34,918 bases of DNA from Desulfobacteraceae bacterium (GTDB taxonomy: Bacteria > Desulfobacterota > DSM-4660 > Desulfatiglandales > Desulfatiglandaceae). Positions 14,107-22,310 of the stretch are shown here, in pieces (positions within the stretch are counted from its first letter, which is position 1; each line of letters begins with the position of its first letter). The notes under the pieces are model-generated. The model made no database searches and was not told where the DNA came from. It saw only the letters and a list, made by a program, of their open reading frames with translations. The stretch covers positions 1-34,918 of the forward strand of contig JAERTK010000172.1 in assembly GCA_016844935.1 (NCBI GenBank), given 5' to 3'. Both the position numbers and the translations under genes were made by a program.

Positions 14107-14961
14107 ATGATCATCAGTATCGCAAGCGGAAAGGGAGGAACGGGAAAAACAACAATCGCCACGAACCTGGCGGTTTCCCTGGATACCCCGGTCCAACTCC
14201 TGGACTGCGACGTGGAAGAACCCAACGCCCACCTCTTCATCCGACCCCACATGGAAGAGACCCGCACCCTTACGACGCCGGTGCCGGAAGTGGACATGGA
14301 GAAATGTACCCTTTGTGGAAAGTGTGGGGAAATCTGTCAATTTAGAGCCATTGTGATGATTGGCGAAACCGTTTTGCCTTTTGTCGAAATGTGCCACAGC
14401 TGCGGCGGGTGCATGGAAGTGTGCCCGGAAAAAGCTATTACCGAGGCCACAAGGGAACTGGGGCGCATTGAAAGAGGGCATTATAACGGGATGGAATTCG
14501 TCCATGGAAAACTGCGGGTGGGCGAAGCCATGTCGCCCCCGCTGATCAAAGCGGTCAGGGAATACGCCCGGCCGGACCGTCTGACCATTATCGACGCACC
14601 GCCGGGAACCTCCTGTCCGGTCATTTCCGCCATGAAAGGGGTGGATTTCGTGCTGCTGGTCACCGAACCCACCCCTTTTGGACTCCACGATCTAAAACTG
14701 GCGGTGGGAGCCGTCCGGATCCTGGGCATCCCCTGCGGTCTCGTCATCAACCGGTCGGACATGGGGGACGACGGGGTCCTGAACTATGCCGAAGCTGAAG
14801 ACATTCCCATCCTCATGGAGATCCCCTTTGATCGAAGAATCGCAGAGAGCTACTCAAGGGGCGACATAATCGTGGACGTCATGCCGGAATGGAAAGAGAA
14901 ATTTGTTCAGCTTTCTCACGATATCAAAGTCATTGCCGAACGGAAAAGGAGCATATCATGA
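14107..14961 (+). CDS. MinD-like ATPase with inserted two-[4Fe-4S] ferredoxin domain, copy 1
   Basis: 284 residues. The deviant Walker A KGGTGKT is at 9-15 and the switch LLDCDVEEPN at 31-40. A bacterial ferredoxin domain is inserted after the second strand: C67, C70, C73, C77 and C96, C99, C102, C106. The ATPase fold resumes with IIDAPPGTSCPVISAM and VLLVTEPTPFGLHDL. These cobQ/MinD-like iron-sulfur ATPases occur as pairs in anaerobes; in Desulfovibrio vulgaris the pair DVU2103/DVU2104 belongs to the ORP complex. AAGGAGA precedes the ATG. The stop overlaps the next start (ATGA), so the pair is made together and probably forms a heterodimer. Confidence 0.93.
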   Translation: MIISIASGKGGTGKTTIATNLAVSLDTPVQLLDCDVEEPNAHLFIRPHMEETRTLTTPVPEVDMEKCTLCGKCGEICQFRAIVMIGETVLPFVEMCHSCGGCMEVCPEKAITEATRELGRIERGHYNGMEFVHGKLRVGEAMSPPLIKAVREYARPDRLTIIDAPPGTSCPVISAMKGVDFVLLVTEPTPFGLHDLKLAVGAVRILGIPCGLVINRSDMGDDGVLNYAEAEDIPILMEIPFDRRIAESYSRGDIIVDVMPEWKEKFVQLSHDIKVIAERKRSIS

Positions 14962-15818
14962 GAGAAATCGTTATTATCAGCGGCAAGGGCGGAACGGGAA
15001 AGACCAGCATCATTTCAGCTTTTGCAGCCCTTGCCGAAAACAAGGTCCTTTGCGATGCGGATGTGGATGCGGCGGATCTTCATCTGATCATGGCGCCTGA
15101 AATAGAAGAACGTCACGATTTTGATGCCGGACACACGGCAAAAATCGATCCGGATAAATGTACCGAGTGCGGTCTTTGCCGTGATCTGTGCCGGTGGGAT
15201 GCCATCAGCGAAGATTTCGTGGTGGACGAAATCGAATGCGAAGGGTGCGGCGTCTGTTATTATTTCTGCCCTGAAAAGGCCATAGAATTTCCCATTAACA
15301 CTTGTGGCGAGTGGTTTATTTCCCATACGCGGTTTGGACCCATGGCCCATGCCCGCCTGGGGATCGCCGAGGAAAACTCCGGGAAGCTGGTAGCGCTCAT
15401 CCGAAAGGAAGGGCGGGAACTGGCTGAAAAAAACGGGCTTGATTACCTGCTCACCGATGGCCCTCCCGGCGTGGGTTGCCCGGTGATCGCCTCCATGGGC
15501 GGCGCATCGGCGGTTTTGATCGTTGCCGAACCCACCATTTCGGGAAAGCACGATATGGAACGGGTATCGGAGCTGGCGGCATTTTTCAAGGTGCCGGCCA
15601 TGTTGTGTGTTAATAAATTCGATCTCAACCCTGAGATGGGGAAAGCCATCGAAGCCTTTGCCAGGGGAAAAAACGTAAAGGTTATCGGTCGCGTTCCCTT
15701 TGACCCGGATTTCACCCGGGCCATGGTGGCGGGAAAAACCATTGTGGAGTTCAACGAACAGGGCGAAGCCTGCCGGGCGGTGAAAAGCATCTGGGAAGAC
15801 GTGGTTGGAAGTCTTTAA
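14958..15818 (+). CDS. MinD-like ATPase with inserted two-[4Fe-4S] ferredoxin domain, copy 2
   Basis: 286 residues, paralogous to the preceding gene: Walker A KGGTGKT (10-16), CDADVDAADLH, ferredoxin insert C68, C71, C74, C78 and C94, C97, C100, C104, then LTDGPPGVGCPVIASM and VLIVAEPTISGKHDM. The correct start is the ATG at 14958 in the ATGA overlap; a longer reading from 14889 lies within the previous gene. Last gene of the ORP-like operon. Known partners in Desulfovibrio suggest a role in cell-division positioning or cluster assembly; here this is inferred from gene content only. Confidence 0.93.
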   Translation: MREIVIISGKGGTGKTSIISAFAALAENKVLCDADVDAADLHLIMAPEIEERHDFDAGHTAKIDPDKCTECGLCRDLCRWDAISEDFVVDEIECEGCGVCYYFCPEKAIEFPINTCGEWFISHTRFGPMAHARLGIAEENSGKLVALIRKEGRELAEKNGLDYLLTDGPPGVGCPVIASMGGASAVLIVAEPTISGKHDMERVSELAAFFKVPAMLCVNKFDLNPEMGKAIEAFARGKNVKVIGRVPFDPDFTRAMVAGKTIVEFNEQGEACRAVKSIWEDVVGSL

Positions 15819-15948
15819 AAGAATTGATGCGGGGTTCTTTACTATTGCCGAATTTCCTGATAAGAAGGGTCTCGATTCCGCCGAATTCCGGGCAGAATGA
15901 ATAAAAACCCCGGGGCGGAAACCATTATCGTAAAGAAAGGACGAAGAA

Positions 15949-16293
15949 ATGGCATCAAAAGACAAGGAATCGAGACTGGCTCAAATGGACTACTGGGAAG
16001 AACAGCTGAAGCAGCGGCTCGCCCGGTTGGCTGAAAAGGATGTCGCACCTGAAGCGATTGCCAAGGACACGGAAGTCAAGAAATTTCGCGCCAAAGTAAG
16101 GGACACCCGCGACCGGCTTGCGGTGATCGAGGAAAAAGAGAAGAAACAGGCGGAAATGGCCAAAGCCAAAGCTAAGAAAGCCGCCAAACCCAAGAAATCC
16201 AAAAAGAAGAAACAGCAGGAGGAAAAAGCGGCTGAAAGCAAACGTCAGCAGAAAAAGAAAAAGAAGAAAGAGAAAAAAGCCAAAGCTCAATGA
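15949..16293 (+). CDS. Lysine-rich basic coiled-coil protein, unknown function
   Basis: 114 residues. The N-terminal half (about 1-68) looks helical, with a conserved-looking DYWEEQLKQRLARLAEKD segment and then EVKKFRAKVRDTRDRLAVIEE. From about residue 75 the chain is almost entirely lysine, alanine, glutamate and glutamine, resembling histone-H1-like or ribosome-associated basic tails. AAAGGA precedes the ATG. Its stop overlaps that of the convergent HD-domain gene by seven bases. I do not recognise a characterised family; nucleic-acid binding is a reasonable guess from charge alone. Confidence 0.7.
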   Translation: MASKDKESRLAQMDYWEEQLKQRLARLAEKDVAPEAIAKDTEVKKFRAKVRDTRDRLAVIEEKEKKQAEMAKAKAKKAAKPKKSKKKKQQEEKAAESKRQQKKKKKKEKKAKAQ

Positions 16294-16877
16294 GCACCGG
16301 GGATCTCCAGGCCCCTTTCAAAGCGCTCAATTTCAGCCCCGTTCATTTCCAGAAAGGATTCGGGGCTGAAATTTAATTTGCTGAATAGCTTTTCTTCAAC
16401 CTGACCGCATAACCTGAAATTTATTTTAATTCTTTCACCGAGTTCTTCCTGACCTCGTCCATAACGCTTAATGATATAGTTCTCCCGCTCTTTAAGGGTA
16501 ACGATCCTGTCATGGTTAACCCGTTTATCCGCATAAAAAACCACTTCCTTTTCAGAATCGGCGCTGTTCAAACGATAGTTCTTCAAAATCACGTGCTCCG
16601 CCACAATGGGGGCGATTTCGTCAAAGCCGTTTTCCATGCAGATTTGTTTTCCAATTTCCGCATGGTCCCCCCCGAAATTAATTGATGGCGTTTTGCCGAT
16701 ATCGTGAAGCAATGCCCCAACCGTTGTTTTTGAAACGGAGATATCCGGATTCTCCTCCCTGAGCCCCCGGGCAATCATGCGGGCCACCCTTGCCACAACA
16801 ACCGAATGGGCTTTGATATGGGCGAGCATGTGGTATTTGTCCATGTAACGGTAGCATTCTTTGATCGACGGAATCAT
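16287..16877 (-). CDS. HD-domain metal-dependent phosphohydrolase family protein
   Basis: 196 residues with the HD-domain metal ligands: a histidine in the first helix (H24), H58-D59 in LLHDIGKT, and further histidines H72 and H95 in the DHAEIG and AEHVILKN segments. These proteins hydrolyse nucleotides or phosphate esters; this compact HDIG type is annotated in many anaerobes but its substrate is not known. The C-terminal 80 residues are charged and without a recognised fold. The ATG at 16877 has AGGGA six bases upstream on the minus strand. Convergent with, and overlapping, the lysine-rich gene. Confidence 0.85.
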   Translation of the reverse strand: MIPSIKECYRYMDKYHMLAHIKAHSVVVARVARMIARGLREENPDISVSKTTVGALLHDIGKTPSINFGGDHAEIGKQICMENGFDEIAPIVAEHVILKNYRLNSADSEKEVVFYADKRVNHDRIVTLKERENYIIKRYGRGQEELGERIKINFRLCGQVEEKLFSKLNFSPESFLEMNGAEIERFERGLEIPGAH

Positions 16878-17022
16878 GATTTATCCCTATATTTCTTTCA
16901 ACCCGGCACCCGGTCCATTGAATACGGACATGATACCTAGCAGGTTTTAAGGGTCCGTTCAAGAAAAAATCCTTTCACGAAAATCGCGCAATATTCGAAC
17001 CGGCATAAGCCCCAATGGAATG

Positions 17023-17051
17023 TTGACAAACCCCATGGTTTTGTTTAAGTT
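17023..17051 (+). promoter_or_regulatory. Candidate promoter of the glucosylglycerate cluster
   Basis: TTGACA (17023-17028), 17-base spacer and TAAGTT (17046-17051) lie about 87 bases before the proposed ATT start. The -35 box is perfect and the -10 box weak, so activation by another factor (for example osmotic control) would be plausible but is not shown. Confidence 0.5.
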
Positions 17052-17123
17052 CAGAAAAAATCAAGGCGTAAGGCATGCGGTTTTTCAACCGGTGCGTTTA
17101 GCCCCGGGAGATTGAAAACCACG

Positions 17124-17140
17124 AAAGGAGTCCGGCCATT
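17124..17140 (+). promoter_or_regulatory. Ribosome binding site and ATT start codon of the GpgS-like gene
   Basis: A full AAAGGAG (17124-17130) is followed after seven bases by ATT at 17138, in frame with the gene. No ATG, GTG or TTG lies at a proper distance from this site in that frame; the first is TTG at 17219, with no Shine-Dalgarno sequence. The 27 codons between read as normal protein. Confidence 0.65.
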
Positions 17141-18502
17141 TCTGATTTCTCTCAAAATAACAGCAAGGTCACTTCGTTTCATATTCTCCGACAGGACCGG
17201 GAACACCTTCGAAAACCGTTGACACTTCATTCCAGGTGGGAAAAAACGGTCCTGATCCTCCCGCTTCTGGCCAGCGAATACACCGACCCCGCCAACCTTC
17301 CGGTTTTTGAGAATATCCTGGGGCAGCTCAAAGATATCGACTATGTCTCCGAAATCATTTTTGGTCTGGACCGGGCCACGGAAGAGGAAGCGTTGCTGCT
17401 GCGGGATCTCATCAATAATTTTGGCATCCAGAATTACACGATTCAGTGGAATGATGGTCCGGGGTTTCTCGGCATATACGAAAAGCTCAACGAAGCGGGG
17501 TTCAATATCAGCGAACCGGGTAAAGGAAAAAACATGTTTCTGAGCTTCGGAATCGCCATGGCCCTGGGTGCGGAAACCATCGGCCTCATCGATGCCGATA
17601 TTCGAAGTTTCAAGCGGGTTCAGCTGGACCGACTCTTTTACCCGGTCGTGGCGCTCAATTATGATTTTTCCAAAGCCTATTATTCCAGAATCAAGGATAA
17701 TCAGATCTATGGAAGGGTCAAAAGGCTTCTGCTTGACCCCCTTCTCATCGCACTGAAACGGAAATTCTCTGAGACCAAAGACCAGAAGATGTTGAATCTC
17801 ATCGACTTTCTTCTAAGCTTCAAATATCAGCTCAGTGGTGAGGTGGCCTTTCATGTGGACCTGCTGAAAAAGATGCGGTTTGCCACCAACTGGGGCGTGG
17901 AGATTTTCACCCTCATTGAAGTATATCGAAAAGCTTCAGCACCGGCGCAGGTCATGTTCACGAAAGATTCTTTCGATCATAAACATCAGGATGTCTCCAG
18001 CCAGGACCGCAAGAAAGGCCTTAACCGAATGGCCATTGACATCGTCACAACCTTGATGAATGCTTTGATTATCGAAGAGGGTCTGGAAATTTCTGATACC
18101 TTTTTCAGAGATCTGACAGTCACCTACCAGGCCGTGGCGGAAGAACAGGTCAAGAAATATTCCGATGACTCGGATTTCAGCGGCCTCACATACGACCGCG
18201 ATAACGAAGAATTCCTGATCAAGGAAGTTTTCACCCATTCCATCCTTGCAGCCGGGGATATGCTCACCGCCCCTTACCGCATGACGGAGAAATTCTTGCG
18301 GTTTGTCAACTCTCACAATGAATTCGGCGAATATCTCAAAAACGGGCTGGCCCAGGCCATTTTACAGGTGGAACATAAAACCGAAAAACAGCTGTTCGAA
18401 ACCCCGCAAACGGTTTCCTGGGAACGGGTGAGCAATAAACTGCCAACAATCTTTTACGATTTGATTGAGGTGGTTGAAAGTGAGAAATTACGTTTTTCCT
18501 GA
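17138..18502 (+). CDS. GpgS-like glycosyltransferase (glucosyl-3-phosphoglycerate synthase family)
   Basis: 454 residues if started at ATT 17138, 427 from TTG 17219. It is a GT-A fold enzyme (GT81-like) expected to transfer glucose (or mannose) from the sugar nucleotide to 3-phosphoglycerate, the first step of glucosylglycerate synthesis. Visible features are the early IFGLDRATEEEA segment, a glycine-rich GKGKNMFLSFGIAMALG stretch and the metal-binding DAD in IGLIDADIRSF. The region before TTG 17219 reads ISDFSQNNSKVTSFHIL, resembling the start I remember for relatives (M-S/A-D-F-x-Q-N-G), which supports the longer form. The downstream gene encodes the matching phosphatase-type HAD enzyme and overlaps this one. 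Confidence 0.85.
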   Translation: MSDFSQNNSKVTSFHILRQDREHLRKPLTLHSRWEKTVLILPLLASEYTDPANLPVFENILGQLKDIDYVSEIIFGLDRATEEEALLLRDLINNFGIQNYTIQWNDGPGFLGIYEKLNEAGFNISEPGKGKNMFLSFGIAMALGAETIGLIDADIRSFKRVQLDRLFYPVVALNYDFSKAYYSRIKDNQIYGRVKRLLLDPLLIALKRKFSETKDQKMLNLIDFLLSFKYQLSGEVAFHVDLLKKMRFATNWGVEIFTLIEVYRKASAPAQVMFTKDSFDHKHQDVSSQDRKKGLNRMAIDIVTTLMNALIIEEGLEISDTFFRDLTVTYQAVAEEQVKKYSDDSDFSGLTYDRDNEEFLIKEVFTHSILAAGDMLTAPYRMTEKFLRFVNSHNEFGEYLKNGLAQAILQVEHKTEKQLFETPQTVSWERVSNKLPTIFYDLIEVVESEKLRFS

Positions 18503-19424
18503 TGAGATGGTAGGACTCATGGTTGATGTTTTTTTCACCCGGGATACTCCCCCATCCCATCTGGTATTTACTGACCTGGACGGCACCCTGCTGGACCACC
18601 ATACCTACGGTTGGGAAGCGGCCATTCCCGCCCTTGAGCGCTGTCAAGAAAACGGCGTGCCGGTGATCCTGGTCTCCAGTAAAACCAGGGCTGAAATGGA
18701 TGTGTTGCGCCGTGAATTGAATCTTTCGGCGCCCTTTGTATCTGAAAATGGCGGGGGCGTATTCTTTCCCCGTGAAATCTTCCAGGATGCGCCGGCTGGC
18801 TCCTTCGCGTCGGAAATCCCGGACCCGGGGGGCTCAGACGGTTTCTGGCAGTGGTCTTTGGGCATTCCTTACGCCCATTTGACGCGCGAGTTGGGCCTTA
18901 TGAAAAAAAGCCTGGGGCTTTCCATAAAGGGGTTCTCAGAGATGGGTGTTGCCGAAATATCCCGACTGACGGGTCTCGACCGGGGGGCCGCCCGTCTTGC
19001 CGCCACGCGGGAATATGATGAACCCTTTATTTTTATAGGAGACCCCTCCCCCGATCTGGTCCCCCTTCATGAAGAGGCCGCCCGGAGAGGGCTGACGGTC
19101 GTCTCAGGGGGTCGCTTTCACCACCTGACGGGCAACAATCACAAGGGAAAAGCAATGGGGCAAATTGCGTCCTGGTATAATTCACGATATCATTTAGAGG
19201 GGCAGTCCGACCCGATTCCCACCGTTGCCCTGGGCGACAGCCCCAATGATTTTCCCATGCTTTCGTGCGCTGATTTTCCGGTACTGATTCTTTCAGGACG
19301 AAATTTCCCGGATCTTGAAAAAGAAATCCCGAACCTCGAAACAACAAAATATCCAGGTCCAAAAGGCTGGAACGAAGCCATTTTGAATATCTTAAGTCCA
19401 GATAAGGAGAAGGCCCATGCCTGA
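18480..19424 (+). CDS. HAD-IIB phosphatase of the mannosyl/glucosyl-3-phosphoglycerate phosphatase family
   Basis: Removes the 3-phosphate from the product of the preceding enzyme to give glucosyl- or mannosylglycerate. HAD motifs are present: I (TDLDGTLLD), II (VILVSSKTRAEM), III/IV (KGKAMGQI and ALGDSPNDFPML), plus the SENGGGVFF loop typical of the MPGP group. The start is uncertain. GTG 18480 has GAGGTG seven bases upstream and overlaps the previous gene by 23 bases (314 residues); ATG 18507 gives a shorter protein with a poorer site. The end overlaps the next gene by eight bases, so the three genes form one operon. Sugar specificity cannot be read from the sequence. Confidence 0.87.
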   Translation: MRNYVFPDEMVGLMVDVFFTRDTPPSHLVFTDLDGTLLDHHTYGWEAAIPALERCQENGVPVILVSSKTRAEMDVLRRELNLSAPFVSENGGGVFFPREIFQDAPAGSFASEIPDPGGSDGFWQWSLGIPYAHLTRELGLMKKSLGLSIKGFSEMGVAEISRLTGLDRGAARLAATREYDEPFIFIGDPSPDLVPLHEEAARRGLTVVSGGRFHHLTGNNHKGKAMGQIASWYNSRYHLEGQSDPIPTVALGDSPNDFPMLSCADFPVLILSGRNFPDLEKEIPNLETTKYPGPKGWNEAILNILSPDKEKAHA

Positions 19425-20649
19425 TAGCTTTGAAAAGGAAATGAACCCGGAAAACATCAAGAAAGCTGAAATGGTGGTCTGTATCCCTTCCTACAAAGAG
19501 GCTGACGCCATTGCTTATCCCGTCACCCAGGCCGACGAGGGGCTGCGGAAATATTTCAGCGAGTACGACGCGGTGATCATCAACTGCGATAACAACTCGC
19601 CGGATCATACCCGGGAAGCCTTTATGGAAACCCCCACCCAAACGCCCAAGATTTATCTTTCCACTGAACCGGGCCTTAAGGGAAAGGGGAATAACTTTAA
19701 GAACCTGTTTCAAAAGGTGGTGGACCTGAAAGCCAAGGCCGTCGTGGTGGTGGACGCGGATCTCAAGAGCATCACCCCCGAATGGATCAAACACCTGGGG
19801 GAACCGCTTTTCAGCGGATTTTCGTACGTAGCCCCCCTGTATATCCGCCACAAATATGATGGCACCATTACCAACGGCATCGCCTATCCCATGACCAGGT
19901 CCCTCTACGGCAGGCGGGTCCGCCAGCCCATCGGCGGGGATTTCGGGTTTTCCGGGGAACTGGCGCCGTTATATTTGGAAAGCAAAACCTGGAATGAGGC
20001 GGTGGCCAATTTCGGAATCGATATCTGGATGACAACGCTGGCCATGAACAATAAGGCCCAAATCTGCCAGGCTTTCATGGGAAGGCCCAAAATTCACCGC
20101 ACCAAAGATCCCGGAAGTGACCTGGGGCCCATGTTCAGGCAGGTGGTGGGGACCATCTTTTCTTTGATGAAAGAGTTTGCGCCCTACTGGCTCAAGGTAA
20201 AGTACAGCCGACCCACCGCCATTTACGGGTTCGGTCTGGGCGAAACGGAAATGCCCCCTGAAGTCTCCGTAAACCGGGAAAACCTGTTGAACCAGTTTCA
20301 CGAAGGCTTTGATCAATACCGTGACATATGGGAAACGATCCTCACACCGGACGTTTACAAGAAACTCCTTGAGATCAAAGACATGAAACAACAGGAGTTC
20401 AGTTTTCCCACGGATCTGTGGGCCCGGTTGCTCTTCGACGTGGCCGCCTCATACGGGGAGGTGGGCATTAGCGAGGATGCCACCATGGATTCCCTGATCC
20501 CCCTCTATTTCGGCCGCACCCTTTCCTTTGTCATCAGAACGGAAAAAATGTCAATGAAGCAGGCAGAAGAGGCCATTGAAGATGACTGCGCCACCTTCGA
20601 AACGGCCAAACCGTACCTCATTCAACGGTGGAACGAGCGGCACGGTTAG
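19417..20649 (+). CDS. Glucosylglycerate/mannosylglycerate synthase-like glycosyltransferase (direct route)
   Basis: 410 residues, GT-A fold. The N-terminal MVVCIPSYKEADAIAYPVTQADEGL, the GLKGKGNNFKNLF segment, the metal-binding VVVVDADLKSITPEW and the IGGDFGFSGELAPLYL loop match the single-step enzymes Mgs (GT78, Rhodothermus) and Ggs (Persephonella), which join a sugar nucleotide directly to D-glycerate. It is not closely similar to the GpgS-like gene. The ATG lies within the end of the phosphatase gene. The last four bases overlap the convergent glycerate kinase gene. The organism would thus have both the phosphorylating and the direct pathway in one operon. Confidence 0.85.
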   Translation: MPDSFEKEMNPENIKKAEMVVCIPSYKEADAIAYPVTQADEGLRKYFSEYDAVIINCDNNSPDHTREAFMETPTQTPKIYLSTEPGLKGKGNNFKNLFQKVVDLKAKAVVVVDADLKSITPEWIKHLGEPLFSGFSYVAPLYIRHKYDGTITNGIAYPMTRSLYGRRVRQPIGGDFGFSGELAPLYLESKTWNEAVANFGIDIWMTTLAMNNKAQICQAFMGRPKIHRTKDPGSDLGPMFRQVVGTIFSLMKEFAPYWLKVKYSRPTAIYGFGLGETEMPPEVSVNRENLLNQFHEGFDQYRDIWETILTPDVYKKLLEIKDMKQQEFSFPTDLWARLLFDVAASYGEVGISEDATMDSLIPLYFGRTLSFVIRTEKMSMKQAEEAIEDDCATFETAKPYLIQRWNERHG

Positions 20650-21998
20650 CGAACCAGAAGGAGTCTCACATCCATCACATTGGTGTTGGTGGGGCCGGTC
20701 ATGAGAAGATCCTCGGTTTTTTCCAAAAAGTGGTAGGCATCATTGTTATCTAAGAAATCAACGGCCGACAACCCGGCTTTCCTGCCCCGTTCCACCGTAT
20801 AGGGATCCACAACAGCCCCCGCCGCATCCGTAGGGCCGTCGTTACCATCGGTCCCCCCACTTAAAACAACTATTTTTTCGGGAAGTCCGGCGATTTCCAC
20901 AGCCGATGACAGACAGAACTCCTGATTCCTGCCGCCCAGCCCATCGCCCCGGATGGTCACGGTGGTTTCCCCCCCTGAAATAATGCAGGCGGGTTTTGGG
21001 GTGGGCCTGCCGCTTCGGCATATCTCTCGCAATATGGCACAATGTACGCGGGCCACGTCCCGGGTTTCCCCCTCGATCAGGGATGAGAGGATCAGGGTGT
21101 CATACCCCAGCTCCCTGGCTTTTTTCTCCGCCGCTTCAAGGGCCAGGATATTGCTGCCCACAATGATATTCGATACATACAGAAAAACCGGATCACCCGC
21201 CTTAGGGGTATCGGGTGTTTTTCCCGCTGCGCCTTCCTCCAGCCGCCGAACAATACTTTTGGGAACATCTTTTAACGCATATTTTTTTAAAATGCCCAAA
21301 GCGTCTTCGAAGGTGGAAGAATCCGGCACAAAAGGGCCTGAAGCGATGACGTCCATTTTATCCCCCACCACATCAGACAACATCAGGTTGACCACGGTGG
21401 CCGGAAAGGCGGCGCGGGCCATCTGCCCCCCTTTTGCGGCGGATATGTGTTTCCTGACGGCGTTTATTTCGTCAATGCTGGCCCCGCAATCGAGCAACAT
21501 GCCGGTTAAGGTCTGTTTCTCCCCGAGGGTAATCCCCTGGGCGGGCTGGCAGAGCAATGCGGACCCACCGCCGGATATGAGCGAAATGATGAGGTCTTTG
21601 TCGTTTGCTTTTGCCAGGAAATTCATAATGGCCGCAGTTCCCTTGACTCCGTTTTCATCGGGTAACGGATGGCTGGCTTCAACGGTTCGGGTTACCCCCA
21701 GTTTTTCCGTGAATCCGTACTTCACGTTGATCATTCCCGTCCGAACCCTCTCCCCCAGAAGTTCTTCCATGGCCAATGCCATGGGTGCGGTGGCTTTTCC
21801 CCCGCCCACAAGGGAAATACGGTCAAATTGTTTCAGGTCCAGGGTGGTCTGTTCTTCCCCGTCCTTTCCAAGGATGAGTTGGCTGTTTTTAACCCGCACA
21901 AAATTTTTCACAGCCCCGTAGGGGTTCACAGGGCGCAGGGACTCCCTGAATATGGTTTTGGCTTCGGTATGCATCTGCTTCAGGAGGTACTCATCCAT
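20646..21998 (-). CDS. Glycerate 2-kinase (GckA/TtuD, MOFRL family)
   Basis: 450 residues. Phosphorylates D-glycerate to 2-phosphoglycerate with ATP. Family motifs are LVGGGKATAPMA near residue 63, SHPLPDENG, the nucleotide-binding LISGGGSALLCQPAQG, AVRKHISAAKGGQMA with the catalytic lysines, and the C-terminal MOFRL domain (GDGLGGRNQEF...LSGGTDGNDGPTDAAGAVVD). A GAGGAGAAGGAA site precedes the ATG. It faces the glucosylglycerate operon and overlaps its last gene by four bases. Glycerate is the acceptor of the direct synthase, so the kinase competes for or recycles that substrate; it could equally serve serine or glycolate metabolism. Confidence 0.93.
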   Translation of the reverse strand: MDEYLLKQMHTEAKTIFRESLRPVNPYGAVKNFVRVKNSQLILGKDGEEQTTLDLKQFDRISLVGGGKATAPMALAMEELLGERVRTGMINVKYGFTEKLGVTRTVEASHPLPDENGVKGTAAIMNFLAKANDKDLIISLISGGGSALLCQPAQGITLGEKQTLTGMLLDCGASIDEINAVRKHISAAKGGQMARAAFPATVVNLMLSDVVGDKMDVIASGPFVPDSSTFEDALGILKKYALKDVPKSIVRRLEEGAAGKTPDTPKAGDPVFLYVSNIIVGSNILALEAAEKKARELGYDTLILSSLIEGETRDVARVHCAILREICRSGRPTPKPACIISGGETTVTIRGDGLGGRNQEFCLSSAVEIAGLPEKIVVLSGGTDGNDGPTDAAGAVVDPYTVERGRKAGLSAVDFLDNNDAYHFLEKTEDLLMTGPTNTNVMDVRLLLVR

Positions 21999-22153
21999 TT
22001 CCTTCTCCTCATGCTCAATTTTTCAAATGGCACATTTTTATAACATTTTAAAGGTTCAGGGTTCAATGTACAGACCTGGGTCGCGAGTGTACCTCATTTT
22101 ATTTCGAAAGAAAAGTCTTTGACAACGGCCCATACTGAAGAACGGTTTTCAAC

Positions 22154-22183
22154 TTGACAGGACGGTTCCATTTTCTCTAATAT
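22154..22183 (+). promoter_or_regulatory. Promoter of carB and the PurF-like gene
   Basis: TTGACA (22154-22159), 18-base spacer and TAATAT (22178-22183), about 128 bases before carB. A second TTGACA lies further upstream (about 22120) without a good -10. The 21999-22310 gap holds nothing else that I can identify. Confidence 0.65.
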
Positions 22184-22310
22184 CCGGCAGTCGATTTTAA
22201 GCTAAAATGAAACCTCCGATCTTTTGAAAGAACAGCCTAGGGACCGTTTCAATTTTTCGACAGCAAATCGAAATCAGAACCAACCCACAGATTAAACAAA
22301 GGAGCCTCGT

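Noticed and set aside
11766..15818. Interpretation of the NifX-like genes as part of a nitrogen-fixation cluster
   Set aside because: No nifHDK, nifB, nifE or nifN gene is present, and the Mrp-NifX fusion with paired ferredoxin-MinD ATPases fits the ORP complex better.
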